A stretch of 64,000 nt of DNA from Corynebacterium accolens (GTDB lineage: Bacteria; Actinomycetota; Actinomycetes; Mycobacteriales; Mycobacteriaceae), in the NCBI RefSeq assembly GCF_023520795.1, contig NZ_CP046605.1, forward strand, positions 2,277,438-2,341,437, in the 5' to 3' direction. The notes below the pieces were generated by a model. That model saw only the letters and a list, made by a program, of their open reading frames with translations. It was not told the DNA's origin and searched no databases. Below are positions 34,945 to 44,781 of the stretch, piece after piece. Positions within the stretch are counted from its first letter, which is position 1, and each line of letters opens with the position of its first letter. Made by a program: the position numbers and the translations under genes.

Positions 34945-35052
34945 TTAGAACGGCAGCTTGAATGGCACGCCTGCTGCGATCTGGTTGTAGGCCCAGTAAA
35001 TGTAGCCGATGATTTCACCAATCAGGTCGAATGCGCTGGACAAAGCAAACAA
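34945..35052 (-). CDS. 35-residue hydrophobic peptide, possible small envelope or channel-forming peptide
   Basis: Starting at TTG 35052 with an AAGGAG site 7-12 bp upstream, the minus strand encodes 35 residues: first (Met)FALSSAFDLIGEIIGYIYW and then AYNQIAAGVPFKLPF. It is hydrophobic and amphipathic, with no signal peptide. It is followed by a terminator and lies about 60 bp after accD3 on the same strand. Small hydrophobic peptides of 35-60 residues (PorA, PorH and relatives) form mycomembrane channels in corynebacteria. That resemblance is in size and character only; I do not claim homology. Confidence 0.45.
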   Translation of the reverse strand: MFALSSAFDLIGEIIGYIYWAYNQIAAGVPFKLPF

Positions 35053-35113
35053 GGTTTTCTCCTTCAACTGTCACGAAACTCTTATTTGGGTATCGTAACG
35101 CCATAGCACCGCG

Positions 35114-36670
35114 TTACATCGGTGCAATATTGTGCTTTTTGGGCAGGTCATGCGCAGACTTTGTGGCCAATTGCCGCAGCGCCTGGCGCAGGGCAATGCG
35201 CGATTGATTCGGTTGAATCATGGCATCCAAGTAGCCGCGTTCCGCTGCCACGTAGGGTGCCGTCATGGTCTCATCGTAGAAGTCCATGAACATCTTCTTG
35301 GTCATCTCGCGCTGCTCTGGGGTCTCGGCGGCCTCGAGCTGCTTGCCCGCAATCATCACGACTGCTGCGGCCGCACCCATGACGGCGATCTGCGCGGTAG
35401 GCCACGCCAAGTTAATATCGCCGCTCAAGTTCTTCGACCCCATGACGGCATAGGCGCCGCCGTAGGCCTTGCGCACGATGAGCGAGACCTTCGGCACGGT
35501 CGCTTCCACGACGGCGAAGGCGAATTTCGCACCGCGGTGAATCAGACCCACCTTCTCCTGCTCCACGCCCGGCAGGTAGCCCGGCGTATCGACGACGAAG
35601 ACGAGCGGGACATTGTAGGCATCGCAGATGCGAATGAAGCGCGCGCCCTTATCGGCGGCATCGGCATCGATGCAGCCGGCCAAGTGCATGGGGTTATTGG
35701 CCACAAAGCCCACCGTTTTGCCGTCGATGCGGCCAAAGGCGGTGATCATATTCGGCGCGAAGTTTTCTTGGATTTCGATGAGCTCATCGTCATCGCCAAG
35801 CTGGGTGAGCAATTCCATCATGTCGTAGCCGGCGTTGGTGTCATCCGGCATGAAGGAATTCAGATCCTCGTCCTCGGTGATTTCGGCATCAGAAGGCGCG
35901 GGAAAGGTCGGCGACTCATCAAAGCAGGTCAGCGGCAGGTGATCCAAAATATCGCGCACCATGTCAAAGGCGTCTTCCTCAGAATCCACCACGGCGGAGA
36001 CGTTGCCGTTGAGCTCCTGCTGGCGGGCGCCGCCCAACTCAGCGGAGGTGACGTCTTCACCGGTAACCTCACGGATGACATTGGGGCCGGTGACATACAT
36101 TTCCGCTTCCTCATCCACGGCGATGACAAAGTCAGTGGTCACCGGCGCGTAGACCGCGCCGCCGGCGGATTTACCCATAATGATGGAAATCTGCGGGCTG
36201 CGGCCTGATAGCGGCAGCTGGCGGCGGGCGATTTCGGAGTACATCGCCAGCGAGGTCACGGCGTCTTGAATGCGGGCACCACCGGAATCTTGGATACCGA
36301 TGACCGGGCAGCCAATCTTGATGGCCATATCCATGATCTCAGTGACCTTCTTACCAAAAGTCACACCCACGGAGCCGCCGTAGACCGTCTTATCGTGGGC
36401 ATAGATGCACACGGGCCGGCCGGATACGCGGCCATAGCCCGTGACCACGCCATCGGAATAGATGGCCTCCGGGTCACCCGGGGTCTTGCCCAAGGAGCCG
36501 GTTTCGACGAAGGAACCTTCATCCAAGAGCTCGTTGATGCGCTGGCGAGGGGTGGTACGGCCTGCCTCGTCGCGGCGTGTGCGGGAACGCTCGCTGCCTG
36601 GATCTTGCGCCTCTTCTAGGCGCTTGCGCAGGTCAGCGAGCTTCTCAGCGGTTGTTTGCTTGGCCGCCAC
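35114..36670 (-). CDS. accD3: Acyl-CoA carboxylase beta subunit (AccD3)
   Basis: Carboxyltransferase of the acyl-CoA carboxylase complex that makes the carboxylated alkyl-CoA used by Pks13 in corynomycolate synthesis. The 518-residue protein has the crotonase-like N-half (QDSGGARIQDAVTSLAMYSEI, GKSAGGAVYAPVTTDFVIAVDEEAEMYVTGPNVI) and C-half (VVDTPGYLPGVEQEKVGLIHRGAKFAFA, KAYGGAYAVMGSKNL) of the AccD/PccB family. The start is GTG at 36670, overlapping the pks13 stop by 26 bp, with GAGGAGAA inside the end of pks13. Pks13, FadD32 and this protein are co-transcribed. Confidence 0.95.
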   Translation of the reverse strand: MAAKQTTAEKLADLRKRLEEAQDPGSERSRTRRDEAGRTTPRQRINELLDEGSFVETGSLGKTPGDPEAIYSDGVVTGYGRVSGRPVCIYAHDKTVYGGSVGVTFGKKVTEIMDMAIKIGCPVIGIQDSGGARIQDAVTSLAMYSEIARRQLPLSGRSPQISIIMGKSAGGAVYAPVTTDFVIAVDEEAEMYVTGPNVIREVTGEDVTSAELGGARQQELNGNVSAVVDSEEDAFDMVRDILDHLPLTCFDESPTFPAPSDAEITEDEDLNSFMPDDTNAGYDMMELLTQLGDDDELIEIQENFAPNMITAFGRIDGKTVGFVANNPMHLAGCIDADAADKGARFIRICDAYNVPLVFVVDTPGYLPGVEQEKVGLIHRGAKFAFAVVEATVPKVSLIVRKAYGGAYAVMGSKNLSGDINLAWPTAQIAVMGAAAAVVMIAGKQLEAAETPEQREMTKKMFMDFYDETMTAPYVAAERGYLDAMIQPNQSRIALRQALRQLATKSAHDLPKKHNIAPM

Positions 36671-39600
36671 GTATCTTCTCCTCGATCCAATCGTTCATAT
36701 GCTTGCCCACGGTGCCAATGGCTGGCTCGTCCGGCACTGCCAAGTGATCGCCGGGCAGCTGCACAATATCTAGATCCTTAACGATAACGCCCCAGCCGCC
36801 ATCCGGATCAACCTCAGCGTAGCGCGGCTCCAGCTCGATCGCACCGTCATGCATCCGCTCGGAGCGGAAAAGCAGCACGGGGACGCTGACATCGGCCCAG
36901 CGGTGGAAATCGATCTTGGCCAGAATCTGGTTATCCACGAAGGACGCCCGCTGGTGCTCCAAGACGCCGGCGGATAGGCCGTGTTCGGAGGCATCCGTCG
37001 TGGCCAAGAATTCCGCCAGCATGGTCATCAGGGCATCCTCGCCCATGGTTTCCAGCATCTCGTACGGAGGCTCGAAGTCCAGGCCATAGGTCTTCTTGGC
37101 AAAGGCGGCGTAGCGCTCCCACCGGGCGCGGGTTTCTTCCGGCGTATCCGGTGCCGGGTGGGAAGGCTGCGTGGTATCGAGCAAAGCGATGAACGCGACC
37201 TCGGCGCTCTCCTCCCCGCGCTTGCTGCGCTCTGCCAGCTGGTAGGCCACCTCATAGGCCAAGGCGCCGCCAAAGGACCAGCCGCCCAGGACGACCTTGC
37301 GGCCGCGCGCATAGCGAACGATGTCCTCGATATAGGCGGCGGCTCGCTCTTCTAAGGAGCCTTCAATCCTTTCCACGCCGTAGACGGCGACATCCGCTGG
37401 CAGCCGACGGGTCAGCGGCTGGTAAACCACCGTGGTTCCACCGGCCGGGTGGAACATGAATACGGCTGGGCCATCGGCCTCGCGCAGGACGCGAATATTG
37501 CCTTCCACCTCGGCCTCAAGGCCCTCACGGACCAGGTCAGCCAAGGTTTCCAGCGCCTCAGCGTCGAGGACCTGCTGCGCGGTGACATCGATGTGGGCAC
37601 GATCGCGCAAGCGCTCGGCAATCTGTGCGGCCACTTCTGCAGAGATTTCCGGAAGCGGCGAGGTCACGCCCGCCGGGGCCTTGCCGGTAATGCTTGCCCA
37701 CGTGCCAAAGACCATGCGCTCAGAGGCATCGCGCGGGGCGACGCCCACGCCCTGCTCCGAGTCTTGGGTGGTCTCGTCTGCTGCGGACGCGGACTCGGTA
37801 GCCGGAGCAGCATCGGCACTGTTCTCACTATTATCTATGCGGCCGCCGGCAACGGCCTCCTCGACCATGGTGATGACGTCTGCCAAGGAGGCATCGCGAA
37901 GCGCCTGCACCTGCAGCGGTGGAATCTGGAAGTCATTTTCCACGCGGTTTTTAATGCGCATGCCCATCAGGGAATCGAGGCCCAAGTCAATCAGCGGCAG
38001 CTCGCGCGGCAGATCCGAGACGTCATAGCCCATGGATTCGGACACGATAAGCGCCAGGCGGTCCTCGACGGTCTCTTGCCGCGGATCCCAACGCACCGCG
38101 TCTACACCCGCGTCATCGGCAGTCGGCTCCGGGGCGGCGCTGCCCTCTGGCACCGCCGCGACCCCAGGGATCGCACCCGCGCCCAAGTCCAGGCCGGAGG
38201 CAAAACCTTCCGCCAAGAGCTCAGTCCGGGTCTCCTGCACGCTGTAGACGGCGATGGACATGCCGCCGATGGACGTGGTGACCACGGTGGTAATTTCCCC
38301 GTACGGCGGGAGATCGCGGTGTTCCTCCGCGGCCACGATGTGTGCCCCAGGCTGCACCGCTTCTGCGGCGGCCTCCACGATGGCCAGCGTGGACGGGGCC
38401 TGATCCGCGTTGGTGGAAAAAGCCACCTTGCCCTCCGGCAGGTTCACGCGAGTACCGGGCAGACCGGAGACCCCAGCCGAGGGCCGCGCATTGGTCCAGA
38501 AGCGCTGGCGGTTGAACTGGGTATACGGCGCTTCTGCCTGCGCGCCCGAGCCCACTACGGCGGCGAAATTCACCGGGGTTCCGGTTACGTAGAGCTTGCT
38601 CAATAGATCCAACAAAGACTCGGTGGGCTCCACCTTGCGCTTTAGGCTATACAGCAATTGCGCATCGGCCTTGCCCACAGCAAACGCGGTAGACATAAGC
38701 CCCATGAGCGCCACCGGGTTCGGCGAAATCTCCACCAACTGGGTGTGGCCTGCAGCAAAGGCCTGTTCCGTAGCGTCCTGCAGATACACAGGGTACCGGG
38801 TCATGCGCAGCCAGTAATCCTCATCGTGGACGGTGGCGCCGGGGCGGTAGACCTCACCCTTATCCACGGAAGAAAAGAGCGTCGTGTGCAGCGGGCGGGC
38901 CTCCATGCCGGCGATGGCAGCTTCGAGCTCGCCCAAGATCGGATCAACGGCAGAGGTATGCCCCGCCGCCTTCACGTTGAGCGCGCGGGCGAATTTTCCT
39001 TCCCCATCGAGTTTTTCCACCAGGTCCAGTACCGCCTGGCGCGGCCCGCCCACGGTGGTCATGCCGGGGCCGGTATAGACGGCTGGTTCGATAAATGCAT
39101 CGAGGGCGGCGATGTCCTCGGCGGACAGCTCGACGACGGCCATGGCGCCTTGGTCGGCCTCGCTTAGCGATGCCTCTCCCTCACCCATCAAGCGCGCGCG
39201 GTGGCAGGCAATGATCATCGCATCCTGCGCGGAAATGCCACCCGCGGCATAGGCCGCGGCGATCTCACCCATGGACATGCCCATAACGCCCGCTGGGCGC
39301 ACGCCGAAGGAGGCCAATAGATCCGTCAGTGCAATCTGGATGGCGGTGATGGCAACCTGCGCGGTTTCCGTGTCATAGGTTTGAGAATCGTCCTCAACGA
39401 TGTCCAGGATCGACCAGCCAGATTCGAAATCAACGACCTCGTCGAATTCTTTCAGCCGCGCGCTAAACAGCGGCGAGAGGGCGATCATGTCCTTTGCCAT
39501 CTTGCGGTGTTGGGAACCAAAGCCGGAGTATACGAAGACCGGCCCCTGTACCTGCGGGGAATCCGCCGCGGCGATGCCGACAGACACCTTGCCCTCGGCC

Positions 39601-41402
39601 ACCTGGCGCAGGCGCTTAATGGCCTCTTCAATGGAGCTGGCCATGACGACGGCGCGCGAGCGCGCGTGGTTGCGGCGCGCGACCGTGCGCGCTACATCGG
39701 CCAAGTCTGGCTGTTCTGCCTCTAAGAAATCCGCGAGCAGCCCCGCCGCACGCGCGCGGCGGGAGGGCAAGAGGCCGGAGACCGGCAGCGCCACCGTGCC
39801 GGTGGATAGCTGCGGCTCGGTGGTACGCGGGGTGCCCTGGTAATCCGTCAAGACGACGTGGGCATTCGTGCCGCCAAAGCCAAAGCCCGATACGCCGGCC
39901 ACCTTTTTCCCGGAGTATTCCGGCCACTCGCGCGGGTCTTCAACGACCTCGAGGCGCTCGGCCACGAAATCGATATAGCGGTTCGGGCCAGCGTAATTAA
40001 TATTCGCGGGGATAATATCGTGCCGCATGGCCTCGATGATCTTGATGAGGCCCACGACGCCCGCGGCGGATTCGGAGTGGCCGATATTGGTCTTGGCAGA
40101 GCCCAAGAGCACGGGCGATTCAATCCCGCGCCCGGCACCCAGCACGCGACCGAGCGCGCTGGCCTCGATGGGATCGCCCAAGATGGTGCCCGTACCGTGG
40201 GCCTCCACATAATCCACGTCCTCGGGCGCCACGCCCGCATCCGCGTAGGCGCGGCGCAGCACGTCTTCTTGCGCTTCTGGGTTGGGTGCGGTCAGGCCAT
40301 TCGAGTGGCCATCAGAGTTGACGGCAGAGCCCTTGAGGACGGCTAGGATTTCATCGCCATCGGCCTCCGCGTCCTCTAGGCGCTTGAGCACCAGCACGCC
40401 GGCGGCATCGGCACGCACGATGCCATCGGCGTCATCGGAAAAAGCATGAATGGCGCTGGTAGGAGAGGTGACACCCAATTCCGAAAAGGCGGTGGAGGCG
40501 TGCGGAGCGGCCAAGATATTCACGCCACCTGCCAGCGCTACATCGGCGGCGCCGGTGCGCAGATCCTTGATGGCATGGTCGACCGCAACCAAGGAAGACG
40601 AGCAAGCCGTATCCACATTGATGGATGGGCCGCGGAAATCCAGGGCATAGGAAATGCGGTTGGCGACGACTGCCGAGGAATTACCCGTAAGCGCATAAGG
40701 GTGCATCTCCGTGGGATCGGCCGTAATCAGCATGCCGTAATCATTATTGGTTGAGCCCATGTACACGCCCGTGTGCGTGCCGCGCAGCTCATTGGCAGGA
40801 AGACCAGCGTTCTCCAGCGCGTGCCATACCAACTCGAGCAGGATGCGCTGCTGCGGATCCATGTTCGCGGCCTCCAACGGCGATAGGCCGAAGAACTCCG
40901 CATCAAAGGATGCAACATCGTCGATATAACCGCCATCGGTATTTTGCTGCGCGATCTTCTCGCTCATTGCCGGATCGGCGCTGTATTCAGACCACCGCCC
41001 CACCGGCAGCGGACCAGTGCCCGCGCGCGATTCCGCGAGCATGGTCCAAAATTCCGGCACGTCTTTGGCGCCTGGGAAACGACCGGACAAGCCGATAACC
41101 GCAATATCAGTACCCTGCGCAGCGCGAGTCGAGCGCTGCACGCGCGGGGCATCGTCGCGCCGCCCCGCGGGCTCAGTGAGCAGGCGATTGGCTAGGAGCT
41201 CAATCGTGGGGTACTCATACGCCGCCGTGGCATCGAGCCGCGTGCCTAAGAGTTTTTCTAATTCACCCGATAGCACTACGGCATCTCGTGAGGAAAGACC
41301 ATAATTTTCCAGTGGGGTGGAATCTAAAATCTCTGTGGCGGCAACGCCCGTGGCCTGGGATACCCAGTCACGCAGCCATGCACGAAGTTGCTCGATGGTC
41401 AT
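36645..41402 (-). CDS. pks13: Mycolate condensing polyketide synthase Pks13
   Basis: Condenses the two fatty chains that give corynomycolic acid. The 1585-residue product has an N-terminal ACP (about 1-80, pantetheinylated serine in GLSSRD near residue 38), a ketosynthase (about 95-520, C267 in VDTACSSS, H402 in EAHGTGT, H442 in NIGHSESAAG), an acyltransferase (about 600-930, active serine in GMSMGEIAAA), a second ACP (about 1130-1200, LGLDSLMGMR) and a C-terminal thioesterase (GGWSFGGALAYEV). This domain order is that of known Pks13. The start at 41402 lies 90 bp after the fadD32 stop, read leftward. The long linkers are rich in Ala and Glu. It is the committed enzyme of the locus. Confidence 0.96.
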   Translation of the reverse strand: MTIEQLRAWLRDWVSQATGVAATEILDSTPLENYGLSSRDAVVLSGELEKLLGTRLDATAAYEYPTIELLANRLLTEPAGRRDDAPRVQRSTRAAQGTDIAVIGLSGRFPGAKDVPEFWTMLAESRAGTGPLPVGRWSEYSADPAMSEKIAQQNTDGGYIDDVASFDAEFFGLSPLEAANMDPQQRILLELVWHALENAGLPANELRGTHTGVYMGSTNNDYGMLITADPTEMHPYALTGNSSAVVANRISYALDFRGPSINVDTACSSSLVAVDHAIKDLRTGAADVALAGGVNILAAPHASTAFSELGVTSPTSAIHAFSDDADGIVRADAAGVLVLKRLEDAEADGDEILAVLKGSAVNSDGHSNGLTAPNPEAQEDVLRRAYADAGVAPEDVDYVEAHGTGTILGDPIEASALGRVLGAGRGIESPVLLGSAKTNIGHSESAAGVVGLIKIIEAMRHDIIPANINYAGPNRYIDFVAERLEVVEDPREWPEYSGKKVAGVSGFGFGGTNAHVVLTDYQGTPRTTEPQLSTGTVALPVSGLLPSRRARAAGLLADFLEAEQPDLADVARTVARRNHARSRAVVMASSIEEAIKRLRQVAEGKVSVGIAAADSPQVQGPVFVYSGFGSQHRKMAKDMIALSPLFSARLKEFDEVVDFESGWSILDIVEDDSQTYDTETAQVAITAIQIALTDLLASFGVRPAGVMGMSMGEIAAAYAAGGISAQDAMIIACHRARLMGEGEASLSEADQGAMAVVELSAEDIAALDAFIEPAVYTGPGMTTVGGPRQAVLDLVEKLDGEGKFARALNVKAAGHTSAVDPILGELEAAIAGMEARPLHTTLFSSVDKGEVYRPGATVHDEDYWLRMTRYPVYLQDATEQAFAAGHTQLVEISPNPVALMGLMSTAFAVGKADAQLLYSLKRKVEPTESLLDLLSKLYVTGTPVNFAAVVGSGAQAEAPYTQFNRQRFWTNARPSAGVSGLPGTRVNLPEGKVAFSTNADQAPSTLAIVEAAAEAVQPGAHIVAAEEHRDLPPYGEITTVVTTSIGGMSIAVYSVQETRTELLAEGFASGLDLGAGAIPGVAAVPEGSAAPEPTADDAGVDAVRWDPRQETVEDRLALIVSESMGYDVSDLPRELPLIDLGLDSLMGMRIKNRVENDFQIPPLQVQALRDASLADVITMVEEAVAGGRIDNSENSADAAPATESASAADETTQDSEQGVGVAPRDASERMVFGTWASITGKAPAGVTSPLPEISAEVAAQIAERLRDRAHIDVTAQQVLDAEALETLADLVREGLEAEVEGNIRVLREADGPAVFMFHPAGGTTVVYQPLTRRLPADVAVYGVERIEGSLEERAAAYIEDIVRYARGRKVVLGGWSFGGALAYEVAYQLAERSKRGEESAEVAFIALLDTTQPSHPAPDTPEETRARWERYAAFAKKTYGLDFEPPYEMLETMGEDALMTMLAEFLATTDASEHGLSAGVLEHQRASFVDNQILAKIDFHRWADVSVPVLLFRSERMHDGAIELEPRYAEVDPDGGWGVIVKDLDIVQLPGDHLAVPDEPAIGTVGKHMNDWIEEKIRGGQANNR

Positions 41403-41492
41403 AAACCGTCTTTCCTAGTGGGGTTAATAGAACGACAAATACCTATATCGCTCTATTTTGTCACCTTGTTAACTTAACGTCCGAATCCGGCT

Positions 41493-43238
41493 TTAAGCTT
41501 GGTAGTCCTTTTTTGCCACGCGGCGGGCAATCTTATGCGAGGAGGTGCGCTTAATTTCGCCCGGCGCCTTCCACACGATATCGCTCGGGGTAATGCCGTG
41601 ATTCTTCGTCACGGCCGTGCGAATCGCCTCACCGGCGGCGGCGTCGCCAGATGGATCCGCGTCATCGGCGCGCTCCACCAAGAGAACCAAGGACTCTGAG
41701 TTTTCGCCCTCTACGGCAAAGGCGGCGACGGAATCTGGGCGCACGTGCGCGGATGCGTCCTGCACGGTGCCTTCAATATCTTGCGGGTAGTGGTTGCGCC
41801 CGGCGACGACGATGAGATCCTTAAGCCGCCCGGTGATATACAGCTCGCCCTCGATGATGGTGGCGAGATCGCCGGTGGCCATCCACCAATCATCCTCCGG
41901 CAGGCCATCCTGGATGCGCTCACCCAGGGTATTGCGGAAGGTAGCTGCGGTTTCTTCCGGGCGGTTGAGATAGCCCGTTGCCATATTTTGCCCATGCACC
42001 CAGATTTCACCAATGGTGCCTTCTGGGACCTCGGCCTTGGTTTCAGGATCCACGATGGCTAGGTGCTGGAACGAGACGCCCTGGCCATTCGAGGCGAAGG
42101 CAACCGTTGCCGCAGACTTTTCTTCAATAACCGCCTTACCGTCCGCCAATTTCTCGCGGTTGAAGTGGGAGATGATCGGGCGCTTGTCACCCTGTGCGGT
42201 AGAAACGATGAGGGTGGCTTCCGCCAAACCATAGGAAGGGCGCAGCACGGAGCGCTCGACGCTGAAGGTGTCCAGGAATTTCTGCACGGCTGGTTCCGTC
42301 ACCGGCTCAGAACCAATGAGGATGCCATCGACGTTGGAGAAATCCGCGTCCTTGCCGTAGCGCGCGGCCAATTCCAGGGCGAAATTGGGCACGGCGGTAT
42401 AGGTTTTCTTCTCATCCCCCGGCTGGCGGCTGATGCGCTCAACCCACCGGTTGGGGTGTTGGATGAAATCGCGCGGGGTCATCAAATCCAATTCGATGCC
42501 CAGAATCGTGGTGAATAGCGCCAAGATGATGCCCATATCGTGGTGCATCGGCAGCCACGAGACCACGCGCGGCGGAAACTGCATGTTGATCGCGCGGAAG
42601 ATCTGCAGCACATTGACCAGGATCGCGCGGTTGCTCAGCTCCACGCCGGCAGGGGTGCGCGTTGAGCCGGAGGTGTACTGCAAGAAGGCGGTGGATTCCA
42701 CGCCCTCGCCGGCAACCGGCTTCCACGACGCCGCCAAGGAATCTGGCAGCGCATTGATGGAGATGACGCGCGGGCGCTCCCGCTCGGTGGAGAAATAGGT
42801 GCGCACCGCTGCGGCCGATACGCGGTTGGTCAACACAACGGTGGGTTCGCAGTCAGCAAAGACCGCCTTGAGGTGATCCGCGTGGCCTGGCTCATTCGGA
42901 TCATAGAGCGGAATCGGGGTCATTCCCGCGTACATCGCGCCCAAGAAACCAAAGAGGTACTCGGGGGAGTTGCCCGCCAGGATGGCCACGCGGGTACCGG
43001 GTTCTGCGACCTGTTGCAGGCGCGCTGCCACCACTTTGATCCGGGTATTGATCTCTTGACGGTTGAGCTCGCGGGAGGTGTCTCCCTCATCGTAGAGCCA
43101 CTGGCGGATTACTACCTGCGAGGTATCCGTTTCTGCCTGGTAGAGGGTCTCTGCCAGGCCCGCCAAGGTGAGTTCTGCGGGGAGGGCGATATTGCCCTCG
43201 GCATCAAAGAACTTCCCCATGAGTTGCTGTATATCCAT
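41493..43238 (-). CDS. fadD32: Long-chain fatty-acyl-AMP ligase FadD32
   Basis: Activates the meromycolate-type fatty acid as acyl-AMP and hands it to the N-terminal ACP of Pks13. The 581-residue protein is a fatty-acyl-AMP ligase (FAAL) of the ANL superfamily. The P-loop-like FLQYTSGSTRTPAGVELS (A3) and DDWWMATGDLATIIEGELYITGRLKDLIVVAGRNHYPQDIE (A7-A8) are plain. The insertion typical of FAALs is present near residue 330-370. Its ribosome binding site (AGGAGA) precedes the ATG at 43238. It is transcribed ahead of pks13. Confidence 0.95.
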   Translation of the reverse strand: MDIQQLMGKFFDAEGNIALPAELTLAGLAETLYQAETDTSQVVIRQWLYDEGDTSRELNRQEINTRIKVVAARLQQVAEPGTRVAILAGNSPEYLFGFLGAMYAGMTPIPLYDPNEPGHADHLKAVFADCEPTVVLTNRVSAAAVRTYFSTERERPRVISINALPDSLAASWKPVAGEGVESTAFLQYTSGSTRTPAGVELSNRAILVNVLQIFRAINMQFPPRVVSWLPMHHDMGIILALFTTILGIELDLMTPRDFIQHPNRWVERISRQPGDEKKTYTAVPNFALELAARYGKDADFSNVDGILIGSEPVTEPAVQKFLDTFSVERSVLRPSYGLAEATLIVSTAQGDKRPIISHFNREKLADGKAVIEEKSAATVAFASNGQGVSFQHLAIVDPETKAEVPEGTIGEIWVHGQNMATGYLNRPEETAATFRNTLGERIQDGLPEDDWWMATGDLATIIEGELYITGRLKDLIVVAGRNHYPQDIEGTVQDASAHVRPDSVAAFAVEGENSESLVLLVERADDADPSGDAAAGEAIRTAVTKNHGITPSDIVWKAPGEIKRTSSHKIARRVAKKDYQA

Positions 43239-43297
43239 CGATTCTCCTTTGGTAAATGGTTTTGTCTTAAAAAATATCGATGTGTTAGCGCCTCATG

Positions 43298-44218
43298 TTA
43301 CACGGCGTCGATGACCCGGTGGGCCCAGTCCACGACCCACTGGTTTGCAGTAGTCCCATCAATCACGCCGTCATTGCTGGCGTACTGCGCATGCACCCCA
43401 TTGGCCCCGATCAAATCCTTGGCGCGTTCCAAACCATTGCCCACGCCGGTGGGAGCATCACACACGGAGTCATCCGGGGCACAGATCTGGTAGGTCCTAT
43501 CCGCGAGCTCGCCGAAGCCATGCGGGCGCGCGCCGCGCATGGTCGCTCCAGGCACGATGGGCTGGACGAGCCCGGAGACGGGCTCCAAGGCAATCTCGGC
43601 ACCGATTCCGCCGAGCGCGTGGCCTGGATTTTGGCCCACGCCGTTTTCACGCCGGCCATCTGCGATCAGCGCCACGCCAGCGATATTTTCCGCCGGGATC
43701 ACGCCTTCGCCACCGCCAATATCATCGGCCACATCGCCGGCGATGACCGCACCTTGGGAAAATCCGCTCAAAATGAACTTGGTCTGTGGGCAGCTATCGT
43801 GCATGCCGCGCAGCTCTTCATTCATCTTCGCGGTGCCCTCATTGCGGGAATCGTCGTAGCTCATCTCCTCCTGCGCATTGATATTTTTAAATTGCGCAGT
43901 ATACGGAAGGGTCCACACCTTCACATCATCCCCGTAGGCCTCCCGCAACGGCTGCGTAACAGACAGCATGAACGAGCGCGGATTAGCAGAAGGGTTCAAG
44001 GGATCATCGTCTGCCGCGGATTCCCAGGTGCCTGGCGCGGAAATAAACTCCACTGCTGGGCACCAATCCGGCTGAGATGGTTCCGGTGGTGCCGCAGACT
44101 CTGACTCCTCGGGGGCGCTAGGCCCCGCCGAGTCCGAGGTCGTGAGGTAGTGCACCGCCCCCGCGCCGATCACAACGAGGAGGGCGAGGACGGCAACGAC
44201 GGTAATGATTTTTCGCAT
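43298..44218 (-). CDS. Cutinase-family secreted hydrolase
   Basis: A 306-residue exported or anchored alpha/beta hydrolase of the cutinase-like (Culp) family. It has an N-terminal membrane or signal segment (KIITVVAVLALLVVIGAGAVHYL), a Pro/Ser/Glu-rich linker and the nucleophile elbow FILSGFSQGAVIAGDVADDIG. Acid and histidine lie in the C-terminal part (CAPDDSVCDAP and NDGVIDGTTANQWVVDWAHR). Corresponding genes next to fadD32 in mycolata are thioesterase or phospholipase-like Culp proteins; the natural substrate is unknown. Read leftward ahead of fadD32 with a 59-bp gap. Confidence 0.88.
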   Translation of the reverse strand: MRKIITVVAVLALLVVIGAGAVHYLTTSDSAGPSAPEESESAAPPEPSQPDWCPAVEFISAPGTWESAADDDPLNPSANPRSFMLSVTQPLREAYGDDVKVWTLPYTAQFKNINAQEEMSYDDSRNEGTAKMNEELRGMHDSCPQTKFILSGFSQGAVIAGDVADDIGGGEGVIPAENIAGVALIADGRRENGVGQNPGHALGGIGAEIALEPVSGLVQPIVPGATMRGARPHGFGELADRTYQICAPDDSVCDAPTGVGNGLERAKDLIGANGVHAQYASNDGVIDGTTANQWVVDWAHRVIDAV

Positions 44219-44251
44219 GAACTAGTTGTACCCGGAAAACCTCAAAGGAAG

Positions 44252-44779
44252 CTAGCAAAGGGCTGAACGTGCGTTGTCCTGCAGCAGCTTGGTGAGCTCG
44301 TCAAAGTCCTTATCAGAGCGTTGCTGCTCAATCAGTTGCCCGGCCACTGCGGGAATGGTGATTTCATCTTCGCCGCAAGCGCCCTGGCCAGCACCGAGGA
44401 GCTGATCTTCTACCCCATTGACGTTCACGCCTGCATCCTTCAACGAATCCAGATACGCAGCCTCTTCCTTGGGCAGCTGCGCGGACGGGATTTCAGAGAT
44501 CTCACGGGCGCCGCGATCCTCCGGGGAGTTCGCGGAACCAGAGCCGTTCCGCGGCTCAGCGGAATCCTTGGAATCGTCCTTGGACTCGGAGGGCTCCTGC
44601 GAGGAGGAAGCACTGCTAGATGCAGACTCGCTACTGCTCGTGGTCGATTCTTCGGAGGTCTTTTCGCGCGACAGCGGCGCCACCGAAGTGTCGTTGCCGG
44701 AGTCACTATCCACGGTGGCAGAGTCACACCCTGCCAAGCCGAGGCATAAGACCGCTCCTACGATGGCTAATTTACGCAT
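44252..44779 (-). CDS. Lipoprotein, DUF732-like C-terminus
   Basis: A 175-residue lipoprotein. The lipobox LGLAGC is near residue 18, followed by a long linker rich in Ser, Glu and Asp to about residue 105. The C-terminal 65 residues (LDSLKDAGVNVNGVEDQLLGAGQGACG and VAGQLIEQ) are like the DUF732 fold of actinobacterial secreted proteins, with two cysteines that could pair. It is co-directional with and between Cop1 and the cutinase gene. Function unknown. Confidence 0.75.
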   Translation of the reverse strand: MRKLAIVGAVLCLGLAGCDSATVDSDSGNDTSVAPLSREKTSEESTTSSSESASSSASSSQEPSESKDDSKDSAEPRNGSGSANSPEDRGAREISEIPSAQLPKEEAAYLDSLKDAGVNVNGVEDQLLGAGQGACGEDEITIPAVAGQLIEQQRSDKDFDELTKLLQDNARSALC

Positions 44780-44781
44780 GC

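Noticed and set aside
34629-34961. 110-codon plus-strand frame
   Set aside because: It crosses the terminator hairpin of the opposite strand, has no ribosome binding site, and its composition is not protein-like.
35132-38606. Several long plus-strand frames
   Set aside because: They are all antisense to accD3 and pks13, whose domains and active sites are unambiguous.
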